The notes beneath the pieces are model-generated. The model saw only the letters and a list, made by a program, of their open reading frames with translations. It made no database searches and had not been told where the DNA came from. 18,619 bases of DNA from Spongospora subterranea (taxonomy: Eukaryota > Endomyxa > Phytomyxea > Plasmodiophorida > Plasmodiophoridae): the NCBI GenBank assembly GCA_900404475.1, contig OUQQ01000406.1, positions 1 to 18,619 of the forward strand. The letters are read 5' to 3'. Position 1 is the first letter of the stretch. Every line of letters starts with the position of its first letter. Below are positions 1 through 8,907 of the stretch, one piece after another. A program made the translations under genes and the position numbers.

Positions 1-20
1 ACCTTGCTACAGTGCACTTT

Positions 21-110
21 ACTGGCGGACAGAATCCTTTCCATCCGCCAGTCTCGTCACATACGTAGGGTACTGGCGGACAGAATCCAGTCTGTCCGCC
101 GGCGGACAGA
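21..110. repeat. Cluster of GGCGGACAG palindromic repeats
   Basis: The 17-mer ACTGGCGGACAGAATCC occurs identically at 21-37 and 72-88. Its inverse TCCGCCAGT lies at 43-51, so 21-51 can fold back on itself. Positions 91-110 are a perfect 20-bp palindrome made of the same core (TCTGTCCGCC then GGCGGACAGA). Four or five copies of one motif in 90 bp, in both orientations, look like the end of a transposable element or a binding-site array. The window edge cuts whatever lies to the left, so the element cannot be classified. Confidence 0.6.
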
Positions 111-122
111 AAGATTTCCCCG

Positions 123-385
123 TTCCCGCGAAGTGAGTTACGTGTCTTTTTTGGCCGTCTCACTATTTAACTCCGAAAGAGGTCCGGTGGTGTGGTCAAT
201 CCTAGTTAAACGCCGCCACCGCCAGACTCCGTGAACAAATGCCAGGTCTCCCAACTCCGTGGTAACACTCTAATTTGGCGAAACTGCCAGGCCTTGCATG
301 TTCGAGCCGGTGCCGATACTTCATGTGCGCAGAAAAATTAGGCGCTGACCTTTGCATTTGGCGCGCTGACCTGTGCATTTGGCGC
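123..385. promoter_or_regulatory. Cluster of E2F/DP-like boxes upstream of the first gene
   Basis: Four sequences fit the E2F/DP consensus TTSSCGC or its common variants: TTCCCGCGAA at 123-132, TTTGGCGAAA at 274-283, and TTTGGCGC at 357-364 and 378-385. The last two sit in an imperfect 19-21 bp tandem repeat (341-386). All lie within 430 bp of the first supported exon of the plus-strand gene at 551-2900. E2F/DP control is conserved in animals, plants and many protists and usually marks S-phase, DNA-repair or chromosome genes. Sites are read directly; function is inferred. Confidence 0.45.
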
Positions 386-386
386 T
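341..386. repeat. Short tandem repeat, 19-21 bp unit, about 2.3 copies
   Basis: The unit GGCGCTGACCTTTGCATTT (341-359) is followed by a close copy with two extra bases (360-380) and the first six bases of a third. Each junction creates TTTGGCGC, so the repeat has duplicated an E2F-like box. Confidence 0.7.
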
Positions 387-550
387 AAAACTCATTTATG
401 CCCTGGTGCTCCTTGCCAGATTTCCACTGTACCCTCACATTCCGGTTTGCGCGCCCCATTCGCCCCATTCGCAGTTGCTATCAACATCACACATGCTCGC
501 CGCCGCCCAATCCTCCGCCGCCCAATCCTCCTTCGTCGTCTCGGGCATAG

Positions 551-2900
551 ATTTGCGGTTCCTAGGTATATTGATGACAGTTACGTTTTACAGCATTGGT
601 TGCTAAAAATCAATGAAATATCGAGGTTTGATGGATTGTCAAGCTCGTATTGACAGTCCGGACGAGCGTTTAGGGTCGTGGATAGCCTGCCTGTTGATCA
701 AAATCTACAGTTCAACGTCTGGCGACACAGGTGGGGTATCGTGCATGGCGCTGAGATTACCTGACATCAACAAATCTTTAGTGTTGAACTTGAGCCGACG
801 GGCTCCTGATTGCATTAAGGAGTGGCGCTTTGTATTAATGGCGGCCATCCAGGCCCATATTGGCGAGGACGCAATTGCTGGTAGGCACAAGCGACATGTT
901 ATTCCATGAATTTCAAAATGTCCTGATATGAGCTAGTTTGCGGAAGTGTTCCGTTGAACTGGCGTTCCACGGTTGCTGCCGATGCACCGTTGGCAGCGAT
1001 CGTAAATCGTTACGTTGCATCACAGGAGCCTATCTCGCACCCAGACCATATTTTTGGTTCGCCGGCAACTCTTTCAGAAACAGTCTGTCTTAGATCGTAT
1101 TCGATCGTCAAACAGGTTTTGAACGCCGTTCAATAAGACAACCGACCCTTTTGATGGTGGTTGAATAGATCTACCGCGAAATGCGATCCCAGACGCGCTC
1201 CTTTGACATTGCGAAAGCAATGTTAGAGTGCAGCAGTAAGCGGAAATTTACCAAGGTGAATCGCTGTTTGGTCTTGTCGCCATTGTACAACTCAGCCCTA
1301 TAATCCAGGCAAATTTTCTCGCTAGCGGATGGGACATTGAGGCTCAGGCGGCAGCAACTGCAGGCATTAGTAAAAGCCTGAATGTCTGGCTGGAAAGCCA
1401 GGTCGACCAGGCGATAGAGACGGCGGCCAGAGTTGTCGAACGCTTGGCTGGAACAACCTGTGACACGCCCAGGTTGATCGGATTGTGGATGTGAACAATC
1501 CGATTCAGTATCCTGAATAAGGCTTGTTCAGGTTCGGCGAAGTCGCTTTTTTGTATGCGACAGGTAGTAGAGTCCTGTCCGATGGTCGATGGGCGGATGG
1601 GATTCGAAAGATTTCCATTTCGTTGTTAAACGAATGGGTTCTTACCCCGGTCCGCATCTTGCGCTTGGCGTTCACATATGTCGATTGGATTTTTGAAACT
1701 GAATTCAGAGAACTGTAATCAACCATTGCGATGATCTATGGGCCGAGCAGGGTGCCGCGATCGTCGAATACCAAGCGCAACCGGTCAGCGATCATCTAGA
1801 AGTATATCGGGATTGGTTTCGGTTGGCATTTTTCATGGTTTGACCAATCACAATGCAATAACCTTTCAAAGTTACCAGATGGAGGAGGAGCCCCTCACGC
1901 TTCACGACGCAGCGCCATGGCGCCGGCTGTTGGAAGGGGCATTAGCCCCCATGGCAACGGGAGCAAGGATCCCACTGGGGGACCTTAGCCGGTGGGTGTC
2001 CGATTGGCATCGCAAACTCAAAGGGGTTGGTGCAAACGCATTTGGCGCGTGTATTAGTATTAACGATTCCTGTGCACAGTCAATTGCAGATCTTTTAGAA
2101 GATCTTCATCTTGCAAACCTAGAGGTTGTAGTTGAAGCAGTCTACAACGTGACCCATATCGTGTTCGCACGGTCGCGGTACGGGTGTGCGCGGCTGCAGG
2201 AACAAGATGGCGACGATCTTGTCAACGCCTATGGATTTTTTCTCAGAACTGTGCTGGACCAGTAATCGCTTTGTTAACTGCCTGCAAGATATGGCACTAA
2301 ATATTATTAACGGTGAACAGATGGTTGGAAGATCACGTACGAACCGGGGACACTGCTTCCATCATTAAACCAATCATGGAAATACTGATTGTCTTCCATC
2401 AACTGGAGCTGGCAGTATGGCCAACCTGTAAACTCTGTTCATCGCAATCAAAGTCCGTTTTGCTCAGGTCCCGCCACCGTTTTTGAAGACGTTGAAGGTC
2501 CTCTCGACCAACATTCAATCACTGGAAGGTAAATATGTTCGGTGTATTGTGTTGTGCTGCCCAATTCGTGATCAACTAGTTCCTGTTAGGATCGTTTTCA
2601 GTTCAAGATGGCGACTGCTGGGACACGCTCCACCGGTGTTATACAACCGTAGTTGGGGTGTCGACAGTGGGATCTATGGTGCATGCAACAGAGACTCTTC
2701 CCAGGGCAGAAGGACCGCCTTTGAGGCCCGGCGTGGCGCGCAAACCCTTACGACACACGTCGACGCGCCAGCGAAACCACTCACTGCTCAGCCGGTTGAA
2801 ACGCCAGCGCCAGAATAAACGTCAAGAACGCCAGGAGAGTGGGGATGAATCGACGCAAACACGTATGGTGCCCGCCCAGGACGGTACGAAGTTGTGGTAA
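551..2900 (+). CDS. Multi-exon gene, large helical protein of unknown function with basic C-terminal tail
   Basis: I do not recognise this protein. The exon chain is supported because every junction has GT-AG ends and keeps codon phase: exons (551)-625, 657-880, 937-1115, 1169-1255, 1309-1490, 1532-1714, 1800-2261, 2321-2414, 2468-2528 and 2590-2900 (TAA 2898-2900). Introns are 31, 56, 53, 53, 41, 85, 59, 53 and 61 nt. The product is at least about 600 aa, mostly amphipathic helix-like sequence rich in Leu, Ala and Ile, suggesting a helical-repeat scaffold. Part of exons 5-6 faintly recalls condensin-II D3 type proteins, too weakly to name. The last exon is different: residues from about 2700 on are Arg/Lys/Gln-rich, like a nuclear targeting tail. 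The start is unresolved. An ATG at 493 opens a frame with two AAQSS repeats (502-531), but I could not join it in phase to the 551-625 exon. E2F-like boxes upstream would fit a nuclear cell-cycle role (inference). Confidence 0.65.
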
Positions 2901-3237
2901 ATTGCGATCGATTTGCCCATTCCGAACATACATTGTTTCTAGTAAACGTCAGTTCCAGTAAACGTCAGCACTTCCGTATCCCTAGGGATGTTGTAACTCA
3001 GCGTGTTTCCAGTACAAGCATCGGCGCTCGAAGTAGAAGTAAATCCTGAAAATCTTTCTAAGCAAAATGGTAAAGGACAATGTGTTCGTGAAACCATCGA
3101 CAATCAACACAGAAGCATGATCAAGTGGATAGCAAGATTTGAATCGTTGGAAAAGGAGCAGTCGAATTTTGTATTATATCAAATTTGAATGTTTTTTTTG
3201 TGAACAATTGCAATAGTTGATGATTCGCTGTCAATGA
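2901..3237. other. Intergenic spacer with a 16-bp-period direct repeat
   Basis: No supportable gene. AGTAAACGTCAG occurs at 2941-2952 and 2957-2968. An open stretch at 3003-3188 has no recognisable features beyond sharing the phrase ATCGACAATCAA with the tandem repeat at 3472-3776, so it is probably a diverged relative of that repeat. Confidence 0.4.
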
Positions 3238-3475
3238 CGATTCCGATCATATTTCTGCGAATTCCGAGATTATTTTGAAAACTTTATCGAATCCGATTTT
3301 GAAGTGACAAATGCCTTTCAACCGAACGATGCCTTTGGTCGCATTTTTTAAAAAAATCGGCCAAGCCTTTTTGACGAAGACAAACTGCTGTATGACCATG
3401 ATGCAGTTGCTGATGTTGGCGATGATTACCGACATGTCCAAGATGGCACGACGAATGAATATGAGAGAAACAGAG
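3238..3475 (+). pseudogene. Acidic coding remnant with an in-frame stop
   Basis: One plus-strand frame reads through about 78 codons of strongly biased composition (Asp, Glu, Phe and Tyr rich). It is interrupted once, by TAA in the T/A run near 3350, and ends at a TGA where the tandem repeat begins. The frame contains runs such as DEDKLLYDHDAVADVGDD. It has no start codon, splice context or recognisable domain. It may be a decayed gene or transposon fragment; the following repeat encodes similar acidic sequence in another frame (EESSDPLEDDIGGN). Confidence 0.3.
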
Positions 3476-3776
3476 GAATCGAGCGATCCACTTGAGGATG
3501 ATATTGGCGGCAATCGACAATCAATATAGAAGAATCGGGTGATCCCCTCGATGATGATATTGGCGACAGTCGACAATCATTATAGAAGAATCGAGCGATC
3601 CACTTTATGGGTTTTGTTAGGACCATGAACAGTCAAAACAGAAGAATAGAGGGCGCCACTTGATAACAGTAATCGAGACCTCGACAATCAAATCAGAAGA
3701 GGGTGGTCCATTTGATGATAGTATTCGCGACGATGGAGATTCAATACGAGAGGAATAGAGCAATCCATTTGAGATA
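3472..3776 (+). repeat. Degenerate minisatellite, 54-56 bp unit, about 5.5 copies
   Basis: Consecutive units start with AGARGAATCGAG-like sequence: 3472-3527 (56), 3528-3583 (56), 3584-3639 (56), 3640-3694 (55), 3695-3748 (54) and a partial copy from 3749. The first two are near-identical and in one frame encode EESSDPLEDDIGGNRQS-type acidic repeats. Later copies are diverged and 1-2 bp short. A block at about 3091-3145 looks like an older outlying copy. The array ends less than 30 bp before the MITE. Confidence 0.75.
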
Positions 3777-3804
3777 GGGCCTCGCAGCACCATCAATGAA
3801 ATTA

Positions 3805-4281
3805 CTCCCTCTGTCCCATAATGTCTGGCCGGTATGTTTATTGAGTGGGCGATACTGTCAATCGGGTGAGCTCAATCAGACTCGGCTGACCGTCTTCAAC
3901 CCGACAGAGAAATGACCAGCAATCTCTGCAAACTCACCCTTCATGGCGTAACTTGGTCAGAAGCAATTAGTAGATTGCCTGGCGCTGCTCGTTGCTTGAA
4001 ACGACATGGTGGTTTGCTTGCTCATCTTCCCCATCAATCTGGGAACCGATTACCATTATTTTTGAAGACTGAGCGGGTCATTCCGTCATGGTCAATGCAA
4101 AACCGCATTTTTGGCACTTCACATTTTCGCAACTGTTGGGGAACATTTGTCACTCTATAGGTTGCTGGGTAGATCTTGCGGAGACCTTTCCATCAACCTA
4201 TAAAACTACCTCCATGCGCTAAAATTCACCTTAATCCCACAGAGTAAAGTGTACCGGCCAGACATTATCGGAACGAGGGAG
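3805..4281. mobile_element. Stowaway/Tc1-mariner-type MITE, 477 bp
   Basis: The ends are inverted repeats of 30 bp (3805-3834 and 4252-4281) matching at 27 of 30 positions. Both begin CTCCCTC and share ATAATGTCTGGCCGGTA. The element is flanked by TA on both sides (3803-3804 and 4282-4283), the target duplication of Tc1/mariner elements. Known family facts: Stowaway MITEs and plant mariner-like elements begin CTCCCTC and insert at TA. The 417-bp interior has no intact transposase frame; the longest open stretch is 82 codons (3912-4160). It is therefore non-autonomous, or an internally deleted mariner-like element. Confidence 0.85.
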
Positions 4282-4283
4282 TA

Positions 4284-5389
4284 TATGATAAACCACAACA
4301 ATCAATATTCGAACGACTGACGGGAGACTTCAGTCGGCTGATTTGAAAATTGTTATTGACCGCCCTTGTTAAGCCTTCTCAACTCATGATGAGGGGCATT
4401 ACCAGGTCTCGCATACTAAACTGAGTTCTGTTGACACAAATGCCGACCATGGAATGTCCTGAAGATTAATTCTCTTCAGAGCAACGCCTGAAGATCAGCT
4501 CAATCTTCGAAGCCTAATGATATGAAGGGGGATTTGACATTCTCCCAGACGGGTTTAGCATTAAACAGTGGTGAACGATAGTTTATTGTAGATGAAACTG
4601 TAATAAAATTCAGTTATCAACGGCCATGACCAGATCCAGCACGGAATCTGGATGTGGCCGACTGGATTCAACGAAGTTGTTACGTCCGAAGAGAATTTCT
4701 CCATGAATTCATTGCCGCCCAGTTTGGGGCAATTTCACTGATTAGTGCTGTTTGGGTGTCATCTACTGACCGATTCAAGTTGTCCGAACACTTGTGCTTT
4801 GATAATGGTTTGAAAATCACTGTTCCAATTTGGCCAACTGCTGTCGGCCAATAGCAGTCTCGGACTTCGTTCGGACTTAACAACGAATTTGATTCGCTGA
4901 TGCGTATTTGACCAGGTGCCCAACGACTTCAGCTTGTCGCTTGTGGTGTATTCTATGCGCTAAATTCCATTATTATCTCCCCAACGATTTGCCGATTGAC
5001 CGCTGGTTCTCTCTCCCGCTAATCATCTTAGCGCCGTTTCATCGACCACTCCATGTTCCTGATATACATGTTTCGACGATGCGGACATGACTAAATGGTT
5101 AATGCATCAAATAAACGACCTCGTTTCGCAAACCATTAATCAATTCTTCAAAAAGTAAAACGATTTTGAATAGAGTTCATTTTCGATGTTCCCAATTTGC
5201 GTTGCATTGTTATCGTTTCAGCGAAATTGCCTTGAAACAATACGTTGCCTAATTAATATCTAAATCGCCTCTTTTCATATTTTTTATTTGGAACTGCAAA
5301 GTTTGAAAAGCGTAAGGTTTGGCCGTGAAACCTCTTGAATCGGAACCGGTAAAGATGAACAGGGTAACGGGGCGCCGTTGTTCATCCTG
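4284..5389. other. Intergenic region without an assignable gene
   Basis: Short open stretches occur on both strands (for example 4654-4854 plus, 5249-5503 minus), but none links to others by phase-consistent introns and none shows a recognisable motif. An imperfect hairpin, CCAGATCC with GGAATCTGG, lies near 4630-4655. The minus-strand stretch at 5249-5503 could be a small divergent gene, but support is lacking. Confidence 0.35.
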
Positions 5390-5401
5390 TTTGGCGCCAA
5401 A
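5390..5401. promoter_or_regulatory. Perfect E2F-type palindrome upstream of the kinase gene
   Basis: TTTGGCGCCAAA is a perfect 12-bp palindrome containing the E2F/DP core TTTGGCGC on both strands, with partly symmetric flanks (CCTG ... CAGG). It lies about 260 bp upstream of the kinase start codon, a plausible promoter position. The site is seen; the regulatory role is inferred. Confidence 0.4.
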
Positions 5402-5661
5402 ATCAGGATTCATCCTGGTGTGCGCTCGCCAAGTCGATGGTATCTCGGATCGTTGAGACAGCGGCCTGGTTTTGGAACCAAATAGCGGCAAGTCCCTCAT
5501 CACGAATTATGTGGTCTTCGAAATGACAAAATCATATCGGCAACACTTTGCCAAATACTCAGAGGGCCGAAAGAAGGTGCGTCCGAGTCTGGAAGAGATC
5601 TGGAAATCGGGTTCGCGTGCCCAAACAATTAACATCACTGACCATTTTCATAAGAACGCCC

Positions 5662-7903
5662 ATGGGATGCTGTTGCTCGACGCCGCCAAAGCCGAACGAG
5701 AAATGCGTCGACGCGTCTCATTTCCAGTTCATTCGCGCCGTTGGCAAAGGCAAATTCGACTCCATCCCGCCATTGAAAAACAGGTATCCTGATGCGTTTG
5801 CTTTTTGATTTCAGGTGGATTTGGTACTGTTCATGCAGTTAAGGTAACGCTTGTCGGGTAAATTCTGAATTGAAATCGGTCCCGAACGCGGTTCGATAGA
5901 AACTAACGCCATCCGCGGTCTCCGATGGGCAGGGCTTCCTAGCGATCAAGAAGATGGCGAAAGCGCAGCTGATCGCCAGCGAATGGAATATGAGCGCTGC
6001 TTGGCTAGAGAGGAACATCCTACGTTTGCTCCAGTCGCCGTTCGTTCCTAAACTGTATTGGGCGTTTCAGGACGAAGCCTATCTATATCTTGTTATGGAT
6101 TTCTTACCCGGTGGTGATTTGGGTAAAAAACCATCTAATTGGTTTTGAAACTTATTTGGTCGACCAGTTTCCCGAAACCAAATGCTGTTTCTTCTTCGAA
6201 ACAGCGCTTATTTTTTGTTTTATAAGACAGCGACAGCGATCGTAATGTTCTTTACTAACCCTAATTATGATAAATTATCAGGATTTTATATCAATAAAAG
6301 CGCGTTCAACGAAAGTACAGCCCGATATTTTGCGGCCGAGTTGGTGATAGCTTTGGAGGTCAGATAACATGTTGCTAGTTGTCCAAATTAGCTGATGCAA
6401 TTGCATTGGCAACGTTTTCCTTCAGTTTGTTTCTTCAATTGTTCTCGATTCTGACATCGTAATTTTGTCAGGATCTTCACCAGTGCCACATCGTCCATCA
6501 TGTAATTACCGCATTGTAATCAACATTCCCCTCTTAAACGTCCTGCTTTGCCATTTCCTCTATTCTCAGGACGTGAAACCATCGAATATACTACTGGACG
6601 CGAGCGGTCACGCTCGTCTGATGGACTTTGGTCTTTCCGTTATTCTTCAACCCGATTCCGGCTATACCAGTAAGAATTACAATCAACGACCTATGCCAAA
6701 CTATGGTCATGTTTTGCTACATTCCACGATTAAAATGTGGATTCTTCGAAGAAGGAGTGATACTGTTATTGTTATAGCACGTTTAGGAGGTGGTACGCCT
6801 GGATTTGTGTCCCCCGAATCGCTCAATGGTGAATCTCACGGAACCGAACCCGATTTCTTCGCGTTCGGTGCCACGTTGTACTACTTCCTGAAAGGGCGGG
6901 CGCCATTCCAAACGGAGGCCGAGATGATCGAACGCCACGCCGAGCCTGCATCGTGGAATCGTATCGGGAATACGGCCCATGATTTGATCAAAAATTTGTT
7001 AGCCTACAATGTACAGGATCGAATATCCAGTTGGAGCATCGTTCAAAAGCACCCATTCTTTGAATCTGTTGATTGGGCAACAGTACGCCAGGTACTCAAC
7101 ACAGGTTTTTGCCACTCACAGCAGATTGTCGTTGTTTTATGATTGTTTGAGGTCATCTCGCTCAATGCAGAAATCAAACTGATGTCAGAGACGCCGGCAG
7201 CTCTGAGTGATGGACGGACTGAATCACACGTTACACAGTTTGGCATTGAAACAATGTTACATAGTGGTTCATGTACGGCACACTGGTGTAACGGGACCTG
7301 ACCCACGTTACGGTTTTGCCATCAGCATTATTCAAATTACGGCGATACTTGTCGGTTTTGCGGGTTTTATTGGCACAACAAACTGTTTGTTGGGCAGTGG
7401 GTCCCACTTGTTTTCGTATCATTTCTCGCCGTCGATTGGGATTGTTTGAGAGCTCATCTATCTTTTATGGGTCTTAGCGTCAAGGAATAGGTCCAATTAC
7501 TATAGACCCCAATGCAGCCGCCAATTTTCCTGCCGATGTTTATGCGGTAATGGTTGTCGTGGTTGCTGTCTCATTCGCATGCCCTCAGATTTCTTACTCA
7601 TAGAGGGACGTTCTAGCACCCGAAGAGGTCGTAAAGATTGACGACCAGACTCTATTCAGCGGTTATGAATATGATCATTTACTCCCTAATGAGGAAATTG
7701 AAGAGAAACCAACAACGCACAAGAAAATGACGTTCCGTCGATGGGACACCAATGATACAAAATTCGGACCGAACTCTCGGGGTCGACCTGTCGATGGCAA
7801 TAGCGGGCGAAACACAACTCATAGCCAGCCTGCTTTTAGGAATGGTTTAGCTACCATTAAAGGGCAATCAGTAAAAAATATAAACTGTGAGTACACTGTA
7901 TAA
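5662..7903 (+). CDS. AGC-type Ser/Thr protein kinase, 406 aa, nine exons, non-RD
   Basis: Phosphorylates Ser/Thr of protein substrates using ATP; probably membrane-attached. Exons: 5662-5749, 5815-5843, 5900-6122, 6282-6358, 6472-6501 (a 30-nt exon), 6570-6669, 6787-7091, 7478-7546 and 7604-7903. All eight junctions keep phase. The ATG at 5662 was chosen because it gives MGCCCST, a myristoylation/palmitoylation-type N-terminus; an upstream in-frame ATG at 5548 gives no such signal. Visible kinase landmarks: glycine loop GKGGFGTV (28-35), ATP-anchoring Lys56 (AIK), helix-C Glu76, catalytic Asp150 with Lys152 and Asn155, DFG 168-170, GTP/SPE 186-193 and the helix-F Asp in EPDFFAFG. The C-tail carries the AGC hydrophobic motif FSGYEY (325-330). 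The first intron is GC-AG. The residue before Asp150 is His, not Arg. The N-terminal style recalls STK32/YANK kinases, but the subfamily is uncertain. A consensus GTGAGT donor at 7887 paired with an acceptor at 7980 would replace the last five residues and end at 8036. Confidence 0.9.
5750..5814 (+). other. GC-AG intron inside the kinase glycine loop
   Basis: Reading straight through, or using the nearby GT at 5783, destroys the glycine-rich loop. Splicing from the GC at 5750 (AAAG|GCAAAT) to TTTCAG at 5814 joins GTTGGCAAAG to GTGGATTTGG. This gives VGKGGFGTV, the expected conserved motif, in frame with all later exons. The 65-nt length fits neighbouring introns. GC-AG introns are a known minor class handled by the major spliceosome. 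Confidence 0.8.
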
Positions 7904-8096
7904 ATAATGATATTTTCATTCCTTGTTGCTCTACTCTATCACACATTGAATTTGGTACAAAAACTCTTGATACTCTCCAGACATTTTAAGGGTGCCGATT
8001 GGGGGTTTCCTGTGCATTGACATTGGTGTTGGGTGATTATTTTTCATCTACGACACAACTTGGGAAGCCACTTGGGCTTCTGTGCCTCAATACAAT
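7904..8096. other. Convergent intergenic spacer
   Basis: The kinase ends on the plus strand and the membrane protein on the minus strand, 193 bp apart, so both 3' ends lie here. It also holds the possible alternative last intron (7887-7980) of the kinase. Confidence 0.5.
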
Positions 8097-8600
8097 TTAT
8101 GTATTTGATATCGCGGTCGATTTCGGAAATCTAGAACGTACTGTTTGTCGACTGCGTCGTGGAGAAAGGGTAAGGACTTTGCCAGAGCGAAGACTTGCTC
8201 CTCTGTTCACCTCGTCGTCATCGTTGGCACTCTTTGACCGCTGAAGCGTTCGTTTTTCCCCCTTCTTCCGTTGTCGCAATCGCCGCGGCGACAGCGACGT
8301 CGTTCTCGAAATTCTCGCCCGGCGCCGTTGCCATTGTTTGACTCGGGATTTGGGATTCTTTAAAAGATGGTAAAACACAAAGATGGCGATAGTCCAGGAA
8401 ACCAGTCCAAGAACGGCGAACTGAAGAACGATGGGAAATCGGTCCGATTCAATATGACTATAAGGAGATTGACGTAACCAGCTGATACCGTTCGAAATGG
8501 CTTTCGAACGCGTCGTCTTCATTCGAGTTTCGATTGTGCGAAAGAAACCGTCCAACGCATGGGGTCGTGTCGCGTGCCTGACCAGAGCATGATTCACCAT
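8097..8600 (-). CDS. Small single-pass membrane protein, function unknown, 167 aa
   Basis: A single uninterrupted frame from ATG at 8600-8598 to the stop at 8097-8099. Residues about 57-80 form one strongly hydrophobic segment (core IVLQFAVLGLVSWTIAIFVF). It is followed by a very basic tail with Arg/Lys clusters and Ser/Arg-rich, phospho-site-like runs (LSPRR twice, RSKS) and one acidic patch (NDDDE). The positive-inside rule predicts the C-terminal tail in the cytosol. The segment before residue 57 is not a clear signal peptide. A later in-frame ATG at 8522 could be the true start. No family recognised. A plus-strand frame through 7999-8244 is its antisense shadow. Confidence 0.6.
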   Translation of the reverse strand: MVNHALVRHATRPHALDGFFRTIETRMKTTRSKAISNGISWLRQSPYSHIESDRFPIVLQFAVLGLVSWTIAIFVFYHLLKNPKSRVKQWQRRRARISRTTSLSPRRLRQRKKGEKRTLQRSKSANDDDEVNRGASLRSGKVLTLSPRRSRQTVRSRFPKSTAISNT

Positions 8601-8907
8601 ACACAAAACCCGCACATTATCGTTTTAGGAATTGGACGGCCATCTTCGATCGGATTCAGTAAGTTGATTCCAGATGAGCATATAAACACATGAAAACCGG
8701 GGGATGAGTTTTATGTTCGAAGCAATGGACAACTGTTTTATGGGGGATTGTCATGTCGAGACAAATGAAGTACAATTAAGTTAGTCCAGGAAAGTCACTG
8801 TTTGAGGAAGTCAACAGAATTTCCAAACCTTTGTTTGATATGCAGTTGCTCATAAACGAGTATTACAAAGACGGAGACGCATGCGGGGATGGAGTCTTGA
8901 ATTAGCG
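8601..8907. other. Spacer between the GCP gene and the membrane-protein gene
   Basis: About 307 bp between two minus-strand genes. It presumably holds the GCP 3' end and the promoter of the downstream gene. No repeat or RNA gene seen. Plus-strand frames here can be spliced into a small hypothetical protein, rejected because its later exons are antisense to the conserved GCP C-terminus. Confidence 0.4.

Noticed and set aside
3247..3626. Minus-strand open frames across the tandem repeat.
   Set aside because: They arise from the repeat period and low stop density on that strand; no domain, start context or splicing support.
3472..3776. CRISPR-like array.
   Set aside because: Units are contiguous and degenerate with no unique spacers, and the genome is eukaryotic.
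5783..5814. A 31- to 32-nt GT-AG intron in the kinase (GTATCC to TTTCAG).
   Set aside because: It leaves the next exon out of frame and destroys the glycine loop. The GC donor at 5750 restores both.
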